From the NCBI GenBank assembly GCA_026129095.1, contig JAHCIT010000009.1, positions 96,915 to 160,914 on the forward strand: a DNA stretch of 64,000 nt, written 5' to 3'. This document shows positions 8,916 to 18,597 of the stretch, piece by piece. The notes below the pieces were generated by a model. The model saw nothing but the letters and a program-made list of their open reading frames with translations, had not been told where the DNA came from and did no database searches. A program made the translations under genes and the position numbers. Source of the DNA: Deltaproteobacteria bacterium (lineage in GTDB: Bacteria; JAGRBM01; JAHCIT01). Numbering within the stretch: the stretch's first letter is position 1; each line of letters opens with the position of its first letter.

Positions 8916-9089
8916 ATCCCTGACACCCCTGCCGTGGGCCCGGCCGGCCTGATATCCTGTCGCACGAACAGTCCTGATCGTATAAAATCCTTTCGATGTC
9001 CACAACCCGTGTACGCCGGGAAATCTTTCCGGCCTCCCCAGGCCGGATGGCGGGACTGCCTGCCGCCAGTTTCCGGCTGGAGCCCTGCC

Positions 9090-9605
9090 GTGCCTGAAAT
9101 AACTGACCGGCGGTACATGAGGATGAAGGTGCTGCGCCCGCTATCCTTCACCTATGAGGACGAAACCTATGAAGCCGAGCTACGGGATATCTCACTCTGC
9201 GGCGCACTCGTCATTTCCGACGTGCCGGTGGAGACTGGCCGCCGTGTCCAGCTGGAAATAACGCTGCCGGAAACCGCCGAACCGGTCCGGGTGAACGGCA
9301 AGATCGTCCGCCTTCTCTCCCTTTCCGCCGGACTCGGCAACGGATTCGGGGTGGATTTCACGGTTGTTTCGCTTTCCAACCGTGAAATCATCGATGGATA
9401 CGTCCGGTCCACATTCCGGCACTTCCGCAGACTCCAGTTCGAACTGAGCAAGTTCGATGTAGACTGGGACACGGTCAACAGGCTGATTCCCCACACATAC
9501 CTGCCGGTACGGAACTATTCGGCGGAAACCCTGAGGAGCCTGGTGACAATCGAACTGGAGAGTTTCCGTCTGCGAAAAGTGGTTTCCGCCAGCGCGAACG
9601 GTTAA
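9090..9605 (+). CDS. PilZ domain protein (likely c-di-GMP binding)
   Basis: 171 residues from GTG 9090, seven bases after GGAG; upstream codons back to 8901 give a low-complexity leader and are not credible. Both PilZ signature elements are present: RxxxR in DRRYMRMKV, and DxSxxG in RDISLCGALV about 25 residues on. They are followed by the usual beta-barrel segment (VQLEITLP, VNGKIVRL, GFGVDFTVV). The last 60 residues form a helical extension of unknown role. The protein probably changes its contacts on binding cyclic di-GMP and so could control motility, exopolysaccharide or other envelope traits. It is followed after 12 bases by a P-loop gene on the same strand. No cyclase or phosphodiesterase is in the window. 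Confidence 0.85.
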   Translation: MPEITDRRYMRMKVLRPLSFTYEDETYEAELRDISLCGALVISDVPVETGRRVQLEITLPETAEPVRVNGKIVRLLSLSAGLGNGFGVDFTVVSLSNREIIDGYVRSTFRHFRRLQFELSKFDVDWDTVNRLIPHTYLPVRNYSAETLRSLVTIELESFRLRKVVSASANG

Positions 9606-9617
9606 TAGGCGCGGGCG

Positions 9618-10205
9618 ATGAGTGCCAGAAAAGTGCCCAAGAAAATTGTCCTGACCGGAGGCCCCTGCGCCGGCAAGACGACCATCGCCGAAGTCCTCTC
9701 GCGGGCCTATGCCGGCGACATTGTGGTTGTGCCGGAGGCCGCCTCGACCCTGTTCAACGGCGGATTTCCCCGGTGGCCGGAACGCGAATCGCGGGCGGCG
9801 CTTCAGCGAAGCGTGTACCGGGTCCAGAACGAACTGGAAGTGGTCTATCGGGCCCACCATCCAAACCAGCTTCTGGTCCTGGATCGCGGAACCGTTGACG
9901 GCGCGGCCTACTGGCCCGATGGACCCGACGCCTTTTTCCAGACCATGCAGACCTCCCTTGAAGCTGAACTTGGCCGCTATCACCAGGTCATCTATCTGGA
10001 GAGCGCCGGAGAAGAAGCCTACCTGATTCACGGCAAGCGCAATCCAAACCGAACAGAAACCTGGGCAGAAGCCCGGCATCTTGACGAACTGACGCGAGCC
10101 CTGTGGGAGAAGCACCCGGCGATGACCGTCATCCCCAACCAGCGCGCCTTCAGCGAGAAAATCTCGGCGGTGTTACGGATCGTCGAGCAGGCGATGACGG
10201 CCTAG
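9618..10205 (+). CDS. P-loop AAA_28/NadR-like ATPase or kinase
   Basis: 195 residues. The Walker A loop TGGPCAGKTT lies at residues 13-22. VLDRGTVDGAAYWPDG looks like the second nucleotide and substrate motif of small kinases in the AAA_28 group, which includes the ribosylnicotinamide kinase part of NadR. IYLESAGEEAY fits a lid-region strand. The family phosphorylates nucleosides or related small molecules, but many members are uncharacterised and the substrate here cannot be assigned. The short gap after the PilZ gene suggests an operon. Its TAG stop interlocks with the TAG stop of the next gene on the opposite strand (CTAG at 10202-10205). Confidence 0.7.
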   Translation: MSARKVPKKIVLTGGPCAGKTTIAEVLSRAYAGDIVVVPEAASTLFNGGFPRWPERESRAALQRSVYRVQNELEVVYRAHHPNQLLVLDRGTVDGAAYWPDGPDAFFQTMQTSLEAELGRYHQVIYLESAGEEAYLIHGKRNPNRTETWAEARHLDELTRALWEKHPAMTVIPNQRAFSEKISAVLRIVEQAMTA

Positions 10206-11209
10206 CCGCTCCGGCCGGTGGCGCCGCCAATGAGCGTGCGCCGAAGCCCGTACCACAGCTCCCTGAAACGGTCCTGCGGGCGGTCCAGAAGCAGAATGGG
10301 AAAGAGGCTGCGCGGTCCGAAGCCAAGCGGCGCACGGCCCATGGTGCAGCGCCGAAGCAGCCGGTCATCACCGGCAACACTGCCGTGTTCCAGTTCTCCC
10401 AATGGCGTCCCCAGCAGGCTCGCCGCTGCCCCGAGCGCCAGCATGACAAGCCGCTTCTCACCGCTCTTGCCGGCAAGCACCTCAAATGCGGCAGCGCTAA
10501 TCTCTGTCTCCGGATGGCGCAGAAACCGGTCCAGGTCGTACAGGAACAGCAGGCGTTCACTGAAACCGTGCCAGGCGGCGTTCCTCGCCAGCCAGTAGAG
10601 CGCCGCCTCCGGCGTAAGCACAGGCCGTCCTGCATCCTTCGTCACAACAAAATCCGCAAACCGGAGCGGGCTCCCGGCGAATGGCCGGTCGTGAAGCTCC
10701 ACGACCGTGCGGAAATCCCCATCAGTACGGACAAACCGCCACGGCCCCTCCTGTTCCCGGTCGAGCCGGTCAGCCCTGGTGTCCATCAGTTCATAACCGG
10801 ACTGCCGGATTAGCAGCGCCATGTCGGCCCGGAAATCCGTGGGTACAATCAGGTCAATATCGCTCATGGGCCGCATCGCCGGGTCGATGCCCAGACGCTC
10901 AATCAGATCGGTCCCCTTGAGCGGTACGACGGGAATCCGGCTGCTCACGGCAGTCTCCAGCAGCTCACAGGCGACGTCGAGCTGAAGCACGGTTCTTGCC
11001 CGGATCGACCGGAGCAGCGGCGAGGAGGGGTCAACCCGTTCCATAACAGGCCCGGCAAGGCCGTGACCTGTAGCAGACTGAAACAGGGACGGACGGGGAG
11101 GAACCGGGAAAAGCACCCCCCGCAGGATCTTCACCAGCAGATTAAAATCGCCCGGCTCAGACTGGAACGCAACCGCGCCCTGTGAAGCAAAATTGTCTTT
11201 GTTTTCCAT
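10202..11209 (-). CDS. Nucleotidyltransferase-like protein (NTP_transf_5 family)
   Basis: 335 residues. The central motif PVVPLKGTDLIERLGI followed by RPMSDIDLIVP is the KG...R..sDiDLLv signature of the putative nucleotidyltransferase family PF14907, where the DxD pair should bind metal and NTP. The flanking regions are alpha-helical (WLARNAAWHGFSERLLFLYDLDRFL). Such genes often lie near polysaccharide or secretion genes, but biochemical activity is unproven for the family. It is divergent from the giant peptidase gene at 11328 with 118 bases between starts, which must hold both promoters. No regulatory motif is obvious there. Confidence 0.7.
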   Translation of the reverse strand: MENKDNFASQGAVAFQSEPGDFNLLVKILRGVLFPVPPRPSLFQSATGHGLAGPVMERVDPSSPLLRSIRARTVLQLDVACELLETAVSSRIPVVPLKGTDLIERLGIDPAMRPMSDIDLIVPTDFRADMALLIRQSGYELMDTRADRLDREQEGPWRFVRTDGDFRTVVELHDRPFAGSPLRFADFVVTKDAGRPVLTPEAALYWLARNAAWHGFSERLLFLYDLDRFLRHPETEISAAAFEVLAGKSGEKRLVMLALGAAASLLGTPLGELEHGSVAGDDRLLRRCTMGRAPLGFGPRSLFPILLLDRPQDRFRELWYGLRRTLIGGATGRSG

Positions 11210-11327
11210 AGGTTACTGTGAGCCTAATCATGGCATTCAGCACCACTTCAGCCTACAATATCACAAGCTGACCCGAGGGCTGGCCTGTGCAATTTTGTGC
11301 GGCCACCGATAGCGCACAACGAGCCGG

Positions 11328-14300
11328 ATGCAGAGCAGACTGAACCATACGAAATGCAAACCCAAGCAGCAGAGGCGGCGGCCGTTTCTGGCCGCGCTCG
11401 TGCTGGCCGCTGCCATGGTCGCCATTGAAAAGCCGGCGGACGCATTCATCACCGGATTCGACACCACGCTGGTTCCGCCTGCACCGAACAACTCGCTGGT
11501 GCTCGAGGTGCCGGCGGGTCAGCGTGGCACGGTCAGCGCGCTGGTATTTCCCTACAGCGGCGGCACCCCGGCGGCGGCTAACGACCATTTCGGCAATAAC
11601 CAGGACGGCGGGTTCGCCTGGAACGTGGATGACTGTGCCGGAGCAAAGTACGCCGTCAGGTGGGATCCGGCTGGCGGAGGCGGCGCCGGGGGCGTCCGCC
11701 ACTACGGCCTCACCAGTTGCAACGGAAACACGGGGAGATCCGGGCTGTTCAACGAGGTCTCCCGAACCCAGACCAACTTCAACGTCACCCCGTTCGGCGA
11801 CCTGGAAGCCGTGATCCGGATGGAAACCTTCCAGAATGGCGCAGGAGGCGGACAGAACCGCCAGATGCGCGTCGTCCAGAAGACGGTCATCCGCAACAAC
11901 AACCAGTGGTTCGGCCAGAGCTACCGGTTCACCAATGAAAGCGGTGTCAACTACAGCGACGGCGGCGGCGGACTGTGGTTCTTCAGCGGTGTGGACTGGA
12001 ACTTCTGCCAGAACTTCAACAACGACGATTCAATCTATGACGCCGCCAGCGACACGATCATCGGCAACAAGCAAACAGCCTCCGTGCCGGCTACCTGCGG
12101 AGCCGGAAACTTCGTTGCCGGGGGATTTACCGCTCGCTGCACAGCGGGCGGATGCGCGCCGACCTGGACTTCCGACGTGCGCCGCTGCGCCGCCTACAAC
12201 ACGATCTGGAGCGACATGAACAGCAATGCCGGGACCGGCGGATGCCCGTACGGCGGTGACGCGGGAACTTACCTGCGCTGGAACCTGGGCGCCCTCAATG
12301 CCGGTGCGACCACAATTCTTCCGATCATCTGGTCATACCAGCAGAGCAGTTCCGTCGCCAATGCCCGCACGGCGGTCATCAATAGCATCCAGACCGGCAT
12401 GCCCCAGCGGTACAACGCCTCCGCCATTGACATCACCTTCTCTCCGGAAACCAGCGGCGACCGGTACAACTCCCTCCTGACCGCGAACCTGACCATCGGC
12501 GGGAACGTGGGCCTCCGGGGCTGGGTAGACGTAACGGTTCCGTCAAACCTTTCCATCACCGGACCGGCTGGATGTCTTGTTGGAAGCCAGGCCATGACGG
12601 CCGTTGATCTGGCCGTTCCCAGCCCCGAGTCGGCCAGCGTCGGAACCTATAACCGCTCGCTGGCGAGCTGCGCCGCCGGTGTCCATACCGTCAATCTCTG
12701 CTCGAACCTCACCGATGATTCGACGCCCGGTGACGATTGCGTCTCCCGGACCTTCACCATTTCGACGTTCCTGATCGAGCCGGACGGCAACACGACCGCC
12801 GCACCGGGCGATACAGTCAACTACCCGGTCAGCACCTACAAGGACTCCACCGGCACGCAAACCTACGATTTCACGGTCAGCGCGTCCTCGCAGGGATGGA
12901 CCACACAGCTCTGGTACATCGGCCCGGTAATCGGGGCGTGCGGCGCGCCGCCCTGCCTGATGGCCGAGGACACCGACGGGAACGGCACCTGGGATACCGT
13001 CACCGCCGCCTTTGACACGAACAGCAACGGCAACCCCGATTTCGGCGTCTCCAACGGAATCAACAACGGCGCGGGCGCCGGTTCCCCGCGCCTGCAGATC
13101 CGCAAGCTCATACCAGTTACGGAAGGGTCTGGAATCACCGACGAAACCGTGTTGACGGGAACTGAGGGAGCCAATACCGACACGCTGACCGTGACGACCT
13201 CCACGACGGCGCCCACGCCCGTCACCAAGACGCTTCATCTGCACCCGGCCAACCAGATGAACACGTTCCCGGACACGCAGGTCGCGGCCAGCAACACCGC
13301 TGTCGCCCCGGCCTCGACCATTTTCTGGCAGCAGACAACCGCCTTCGCCACCGGGTTCAACATTCTGGGCGCGGGAAACATTGTCGGGCAGATGTACGTC
13401 GGGACCGCCGGTGCGAACCGGAGTGTCACCTTTACCCTGCTCACGACCGGCCCCAGCGGCTGCCCGGCGAACCTGGGAGCGGTCACCCAGAACATCAATC
13501 AGCCGGCGGCCAACCCTGCGCTCACGACCGTCAATTTCGCCAGCATTCCCACCCTGGAGGTTCCCGCAGGCTGCCGCGTGGTGCTGGCCATCACCAACAA
13601 CACGGTCACGGCCGGCAACCTCACGGTCTATCACGACAACCAGGGGACCGGGCACCGCAGCCGCATCAACTTCACAACGACGAGCTTCGTGCGCGTGGCG
13701 GACATGGACCTTTATTCCGGCGCCTGCCCGGGCACGACGCCCGTCCTGTCGATCGCCCCCACCGGCGCGCCGGGGCCCGACGGCATCACTGCCTGCCTGC
13801 GGGCGGTCATCAGCGATCCGTTCGGCGCGGGCGACATCGGTGCGCCCCCGCCCACACCCGTCAACTTTGCCAAGATTTCGGTCACCGACCCGTTCGGCAG
13901 CTACATGTGCTACCAGGGCGTCGGCAATCCCTCCACCAACTGCAACCGCATCAACAACCTGGAGATGAACTTCCTGTCGGCGACAGCCTCCAGCAACACG
14001 TACACGTTCGGTATTCCGATACCGTCCAAGCATCCGACCTCCGGCGACCAGCAGGCCCAGGCCCAGACCGGGACCTATGAAGTCACGGTCACCGGCTACG
14101 AATCCAATGGCGTCACCTATACCCGGTCTTTCACCTTCTTCGTGACCGCCGCACTGGCCGCCAAACTGCTGTCCTTCGAGGGCAGCGGCTATGAAAACCG
14201 AAACGACATTCGCTGGCTCACCGGGCAGGAGATCGACACGCTCGGCTACAACATCTACCGGAGTGACCTGCCGGACCGGGGCTTCGTTTCGGTCAATCCG

Positions 14301-17300
14301 TACCTGATCAAGGGGCTCGGCTACTCGGCCGTGGGCGGCGCCTACCAGTTCGCTGACACCACCGTCGAAACAGGCCGCGGCTACTACTACATTCTCGAAG
14401 AGGTTGAATCGTCAGGAAGCACCCACCGCTACGGCCCCATTTTCGTGGAAGCCCGGCTGGACCATGAAGCGCCGCCCTCCGACTTCACCCACGCGAACAA
14501 CTATCTCACCAGCGTCGTTCCGCCCACCATTCTGGATCCGCTGCTACCGGCCGACGAGATGCCACCCGCACCGCCCGACGCCGCGACGCTCCGGACGAAC
14601 GAAACTCCGGCAGGAGGCGACACCCCGGCCCAGAGCCGCACGGTAGATGTGGAGATCATCCTCCCGGCTCCGGCGTGGTCCACGGTCGAGATCGGCGATG
14701 ACGCCTGGGACCGGATCGAGATGCACGGTCTCGACCTGGTGGCTCCCGCCGGATACCCGGCCGTTCCCGGCGCCACGTATCTCATCAAGGCTCCGCAGGG
14801 CACATTCACCGGGCACCAGATCACCGGCACGGACTGGTATCCCGACTACGGCCGGCAGATCCTCCCGGTTGCAGAAACCGGGCTTCCCGCCTCCGCACTG
14901 AATGACCTCGTTGGAGCCGACACTACCGAGCCGGGACCGCCCTCACCGGACGCCATCGTTTATGGGTCCGACGCGCTCTTCCCCTCCGATGCCGTTGTCG
15001 TGAGTCCACCGGTGGAGATCGGCGGCCAGCGGTTTGTCCCCGTGCATGTCACCGGATACCAGTGGAACCCCGTATCCGGCACGGGCCGCGTCATCCAGCG
15101 CATCACGCTGAAACTCCAGTTCACGGACGTGCAGGAGACCAATGCCCTGCCCGCCGTCGATACAGCCCTTCAGCGGCAATGGACACTTGCCTCCAGTCCT
15201 GCGGCCGTGAAGGTGCTGGTCGGCCATGACGGCATCCAGTCGGTGACGGCTGACGACCTGGGTGCAGCCGGGCTCACGCTCGGCGGCCCTGCCGCCAACA
15301 TCCAGTGCTTCCGGAAGGGGAAGGAAATTGCCGTCGATGTGATCGACGCGAACGTGAACGGCCTGTTCGATTCGGGCGACGGGATACTCTTTTACGGCGA
15401 GAACGACGCGGGTGAATACCGCCTCACCTCGGCCTACTGGTGCATGGCCGGTACCAGCCCGGGCCTCCGGCCTGAAATCGTGGACGCCCAGCCGGATATC
15501 GCCCCGCCGGTTCCAGAGGGGTCGTGGTTCCTCGCCAGCCACCGCTACGAGGAGGACAAGGTCTACTTCGAGACGCTGAATGCCCAGGACGAAGACCACT
15601 GGTTCTGGAAGACGCTATCGGCACAGGCAGGACAGAACGGCGCCCTGAACAACTTCACCGTCACCGCCAATGGGCTGAACACGGCCGGCCCGCTGGCGGC
15701 GGTGACGTTCCAGATCCGGGGGCAGACAGTCAGCACCGCCACACCGGTCAACAACCATCATGTCCGCGTGTTTATCAACGGCACGAAAGTGGATGATTTC
15801 CTGTTCACCGGCCGGGAACTGGTCACACGGCGCACGTCCTTCAGTTCATCGCTGCTTGCCTCCGGAAACAACACGGTCGCCTTCCAGGTGATTGGCGACC
15901 GGGTGTCGAGCGGATTCGTGACGAGCTGGCTCAACTGGATCCAGATCATCTATCCCCGCAGCTACCAGATGCAGGATGGCCGCCTCGACTTCACCACCCC
16001 CGGCGACGGCCGTTACATGGTGACGGACGTGGACGGGAACCCCTGTCTCTACGACGTTTCCGATCCGGTCAGGATCAAGAAACTGACCGGCGGAATGGCC
16101 TTCGGCGGAACGCTGACGTTTGCCGTCGCGGGCGACGCCCACAAGCGGATACTCACCGCCGTGACCCCAACAGGGGTGAGATACCCGCCCGTTCAGGCCA
16201 ATACGCCATCCACGCTGAACGATGTCCGCCGCCGGGCCGATTACATCGCCATCGGGCCGGACGACCTGCTCGCGGCAGCCGAGCCGCTGCTCCAGCACCG
16301 TGAACGAGAGGGGATGCGTGTCCTGCGCGCCCGCGTAAGCGACGTGATGGACGAGTTCGGCTGGGGAGACAGCGACCCGCTGGCCATCCGCGGGCTGTTC
16401 CGCCACGCCTGGCACCGGTTCCCGTCGAAACCCAAATACGCGCTGCTGGTGGGCGATGCCGACCAGGATGCCCGCGGAATGCTGGCTCCGCCCGCCGCGG
16501 GGAACCAGCACCAGACGCCGACGTTCCTCTACGACAATCCGCATTTCCGCGCACCGGCGGACAACTACCTCGCCCTCCTCGAAGGGTTCGATATCGTCCC
16601 GGATCTTGCGGTGGGGCGTCTTTCGGCCCGCAATGCCGGAGAAGTGACCGCCCAGGTGGAAAAGATTCTCGCCTACGAGGCGCAGCCGATGACCGCGCCT
16701 CATGTGCAAACCGTGACCCTCGTGGCCGACAACGCCATGAACAAGCCCGAGGACAAGCTGATCCGGGCACAAACCGAAAGTGATATCGTACCGATCGTCA
16801 CGGGCTCCGGCCGCTCGGTAAACCGGCTGTACCTGGCCGACGGTTCCCCCCCACCGAATCTGCCGGCGACGACGGCCGGTGTCGCCGGCAGCCTGAACGC
16901 GGGCTCCCTGCTGCTCTATTACCGCGGTCACGGCTCATCGCTCCTGTGGGCGGACGAGCAGATTTTCCGCACCCACAATCCGTTCCTTCCCATCGGACCC
17001 AGCAACCGCGAGGACTGGGACCTGGTGTCGAACACCGAGCGGCTCGCGGTTGTCACCACGTTCGGCTGCCTCGACGGAAACTACGTCAACCCCTACACGT
17101 CGTCGATGTCGGAAGTGGCTATGCGGCGTGCCGATTCGGGCGTCGCGGCCTACCTGGCAGGCAGCGGCCTCTCGACACCGCCTGCCCATTCGGCGGCCGC
17201 ACGGGCATTCTACGAAGCCGCCCTCGGGACCGGGCTCGTCCGGATCGGCGACGCCATGCGTGCTGCCATCATGGCCGCGGCCGGAGTGGGAGATGCCGAC

Positions 17301-18410
17301 AGCTTCCTGCTGACCTGGACCCTGTTTGGCGATCCGGCCATGCGGCTCAGGATCAACCATGCGCCAGTGATCGACGCGAAGGTACCCGCCTCGTGGGCCG
17401 GCAGTTCGTCCGTTCCGCTCGATGCACGCAACTCCGCCGACCCGAACGGCGATACGGTTTCCTTCCGCTGGACGCTCATCGACAGGCCCGCCGCCGCCAC
17501 CTCGGCCCAGATCCGCGGCGCCGAAACGGCCCGTGCGGTGCTGGTGCCTGGCGGGACGGGCCGCTACCGGGTACGGCTTACCGTGACAGACTCGTGGGGG
17601 CTGACCTCGCTCAGGGATTTCACCACCACTGTCCAGAGCCTCGACACCGACGGCGACCTGGACGGAATCCCCGATTCGGTCGAGATACTCCTCGGGACGA
17701 ATCCCAACAGCTCCGATTCCGATGGCGACGGCATTGATGACCTTACCGAACTGGGCGACTTCAGCCGGCCCTGGGATACCGACCGGGACGGCGTGATTGA
17801 CGCCCTCGACACCGATTCGGACGGCGACGGCATCAGCGACCGGCTGGAGGGCACCTCCGACACCGACGGCGACGGCGTGCCGAACTACCGCGACCTCGAC
17901 TCCGACGGCGACGGAAAGCCCGACAGCATTGAAGGGACGGGCGATCTCGACGGCGATGGCATCCCCAACTGGCTGGATGCCGACGACCACGACGGCCCGC
18001 TCGGCGACCCCGACATGGACGGCGTGACGAACCTCGTGGAAAACCTCTGTGGCAGCAGCCCGTGGCATTTCGATTCCGACCGGGACGGCATACCGGACGG
18101 CATCGAGGCATTTGTAACCGAAACCGGCTCGTTCGACCTGGACGGCTACCCGGCCGGCGCCATCCACAGCGACTGCGGCCTCCCCGACCGGGATGGCGAC
18201 GGCATCCCCGACATACTGGACCCCGATACGGACGGCGACGGCATCCCCGACCTTGTGGAAGGTGCCCGTGACCTGGACGGCGACGGCATCCCCAACTTCC
18301 GCGACCTCGACTCCGATGGCGACGGCATCCCCGACGCCGCGCTGGAAGACGGCTCGCCCAACTACGAGATCCCCGTCACCACCGAACCCCGCTTCGCAAT
18401 CGAAGAATAG
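11328..18410 (+). CDS. Giant secreted C25 (gingipain-type) cysteine peptidase with thrombospondin-3 repeats
   Basis: 2360 residues. A basic n-region, the hydrophobic stretch FLAALVLAAAMVAI and a PADA cleavage site give a Sec signal peptide. Residues about 40-930 are beta-rich and cysteine-containing, without a fold I can name. AKLLSFEGSGYENRNDIRW near residue 943 opens a fibronectin-like unit. The peptidase C25 domain lies around residues 1640-2000: YYRGHGSS supplies His1868 and TTFGCLDGNYVNP supplies Cys1914, the expected catalytic dyad. A PKD-like beta domain follows, then a C-terminal run of DxDxDG calcium-binding thrombospondin type-3 repeats. The protein should be released or surface-held and calcium-dependent. 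I see no LPXTG or membrane anchor at the C-terminus, which ends FAIEE. The start has only a weak GAG ribosome site. Confidence 0.85.
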   Translation: MQSRLNHTKCKPKQQRRRPFLAALVLAAAMVAIEKPADAFITGFDTTLVPPAPNNSLVLEVPAGQRGTVSALVFPYSGGTPAAANDHFGNNQDGGFAWNVDDCAGAKYAVRWDPAGGGGAGGVRHYGLTSCNGNTGRSGLFNEVSRTQTNFNVTPFGDLEAVIRMETFQNGAGGGQNRQMRVVQKTVIRNNNQWFGQSYRFTNESGVNYSDGGGGLWFFSGVDWNFCQNFNNDDSIYDAASDTIIGNKQTASVPATCGAGNFVAGGFTARCTAGGCAPTWTSDVRRCAAYNTIWSDMNSNAGTGGCPYGGDAGTYLRWNLGALNAGATTILPIIWSYQQSSSVANARTAVINSIQTGMPQRYNASAIDITFSPETSGDRYNSLLTANLTIGGNVGLRGWVDVTVPSNLSITGPAGCLVGSQAMTAVDLAVPSPESASVGTYNRSLASCAAGVHTVNLCSNLTDDSTPGDDCVSRTFTISTFLIEPDGNTTAAPGDTVNYPVSTYKDSTGTQTYDFTVSASSQGWTTQLWYIGPVIGACGAPPCLMAEDTDGNGTWDTVTAAFDTNSNGNPDFGVSNGINNGAGAGSPRLQIRKLIPVTEGSGITDETVLTGTEGANTDTLTVTTSTTAPTPVTKTLHLHPANQMNTFPDTQVAASNTAVAPASTIFWQQTTAFATGFNILGAGNIVGQMYVGTAGANRSVTFTLLTTGPSGCPANLGAVTQNINQPAANPALTTVNFASIPTLEVPAGCRVVLAITNNTVTAGNLTVYHDNQGTGHRSRINFTTTSFVRVADMDLYSGACPGTTPVLSIAPTGAPGPDGITACLRAVISDPFGAGDIGAPPPTPVNFAKISVTDPFGSYMCYQGVGNPSTNCNRINNLEMNFLSATASSNTYTFGIPIPSKHPTSGDQQAQAQTGTYEVTVTGYESNGVTYTRSFTFFVTAALAAKLLSFEGSGYENRNDIRWLTGQEIDTLGYNIYRSDLPDRGFVSVNPYLIKGLGYSAVGGAYQFADTTVETGRGYYYILEEVESSGSTHRYGPIFVEARLDHEAPPSDFTHANNYLTSVVPPTILDPLLPADEMPPAPPDAATLRTNETPAGGDTPAQSRTVDVEIILPAPAWSTVEIGDDAWDRIEMHGLDLVAPAGYPAVPGATYLIKAPQGTFTGHQITGTDWYPDYGRQILPVAETGLPASALNDLVGADTTEPGPPSPDAIVYGSDALFPSDAVVVSPPVEIGGQRFVPVHVTGYQWNPVSGTGRVIQRITLKLQFTDVQETNALPAVDTALQRQWTLASSPAAVKVLVGHDGIQSVTADDLGAAGLTLGGPAANIQCFRKGKEIAVDVIDANVNGLFDSGDGILFYGENDAGEYRLTSAYWCMAGTSPGLRPEIVDAQPDIAPPVPEGSWFLASHRYEEDKVYFETLNAQDEDHWFWKTLSAQAGQNGALNNFTVTANGLNTAGPLAAVTFQIRGQTVSTATPVNNHHVRVFINGTKVDDFLFTGRELVTRRTSFSSSLLASGNNTVAFQVIGDRVSSGFVTSWLNWIQIIYPRSYQMQDGRLDFTTPGDGRYMVTDVDGNPCLYDVSDPVRIKKLTGGMAFGGTLTFAVAGDAHKRILTAVTPTGVRYPPVQANTPSTLNDVRRRADYIAIGPDDLLAAAEPLLQHREREGMRVLRARVSDVMDEFGWGDSDPLAIRGLFRHAWHRFPSKPKYALLVGDADQDARGMLAPPAAGNQHQTPTFLYDNPHFRAPADNYLALLEGFDIVPDLAVGRLSARNAGEVTAQVEKILAYEAQPMTAPHVQTVTLVADNAMNKPEDKLIRAQTESDIVPIVTGSGRSVNRLYLADGSPPPNLPATTAGVAGSLNAGSLLLYYRGHGSSLLWADEQIFRTHNPFLPIGPSNREDWDLVSNTERLAVVTTFGCLDGNYVNPYTSSMSEVAMRRADSGVAAYLAGSGLSTPPAHSAAARAFYEAALGTGLVRIGDAMRAAIMAAAGVGDADSFLLTWTLFGDPAMRLRINHAPVIDAKVPASWAGSSSVPLDARNSADPNGDTVSFRWTLIDRPAAATSAQIRGAETARAVLVPGGTGRYRVRLTVTDSWGLTSLRDFTTTVQSLDTDGDLDGIPDSVEILLGTNPNSSDSDGDGIDDLTELGDFSRPWDTDRDGVIDALDTDSDGDGISDRLEGTSDTDGDGVPNYRDLDSDGDGKPDSIEGTGDLDGDGIPNWLDADDHDGPLGDPDMDGVTNLVENLCGSSPWHFDSDRDGIPDGIEAFVTETGSFDLDGYPAGAIHSDCGLPDRDGDGIPDILDPDTDGDGIPDLVEGARDLDGDGIPNFRDLDSDGDGIPDAALEDGSPNYEIPVTTEPRFAIEE
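17640..18330 (+). repeat. Thrombospondin type-3 calcium-binding repeat tract
   Basis: The 3' end of the giant peptidase gene encodes about a dozen copies of the motif D-x-D-x-D-G-x-x-D (for example DSDGDGIDD, DTDGDGVPN, DLDGDGIPN, DPDTDGDGIPD) spaced 10-20 residues apart, residues about 2105-2340. The DNA is correspondingly repetitive, with recurrent GACGGCGACGGCATC units that could recombine or mislead assembly. These repeats bind many calcium ions and form a rigid stalk in known proteins, so they probably hold the peptidase away from the cell or stabilise it outside. Confidence 0.85.
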
Positions 18411-18436
18411 ACGGGTTCGCTTACCCAAAAATAACG

Positions 18437-18460
18437 AGCCCGGGTTATACCCCGGGCTCA
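18437..18460. terminator. Intrinsic terminator-like hairpin after the C25 peptidase
   Basis: A perfect 9-base inverted repeat, GAGCCCGGG (18437-18445) and CCCGGGCTC (18452-18460), with a six-base loop lies 26 bases past the peptidase stop. The T-rich side is on the minus strand (GTTATTTTTG), while the plus side is followed only by AAGGTTGTT. It may work in both directions, ending the peptidase transcript and insulating it from the minus-strand tracrRNA unit. The rest of the gap to 18557 holds a second short palindrome (TCCGCTTAGCGGA) and no gene. Confidence 0.6.
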
Positions 18461-18557
18461 AGGTTGTTCCGGAAGGTTGCCCAACCGGATTAACATTCAG
18501 TTTTTTGTTGTGTAGAATATTTTCCGCTTAGCGGACGAATATGTGCTTAGGGGATTG

Positions 18558-18597
18558 AAAAAATTTGCCCCAGGCCGTGGGTTACACGAACTGGGGC
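18558..18597 (-). terminator. Intrinsic terminator of the tracrRNA
   Basis: On the minus strand a 7-bp stem (GCCCCAG, 18597-18591, with CTGGGGC, 18573-18567) and a 17-base loop is followed by AAATTTTTT. This is a standard Rho-independent terminator placed where the 3' end of a tracrRNA is expected. Confidence 0.85.

Noticed and set aside
12543-14033. Long minus-strand open frame of 496 codons opposite the giant peptidase gene
   Set aside because: GC-rich genes often leave the complementary strand open. The translation is arginine- and glycine-rich with no family motif, and the plus frame has clear domains.
16935-18461. 508-codon minus-strand frame opposite the thrombospondin-3 repeats
   Set aside because: It consists of repeated VGDAVAV-type units that are the reverse reading of the DxDGD repeats, and it has no independent support.
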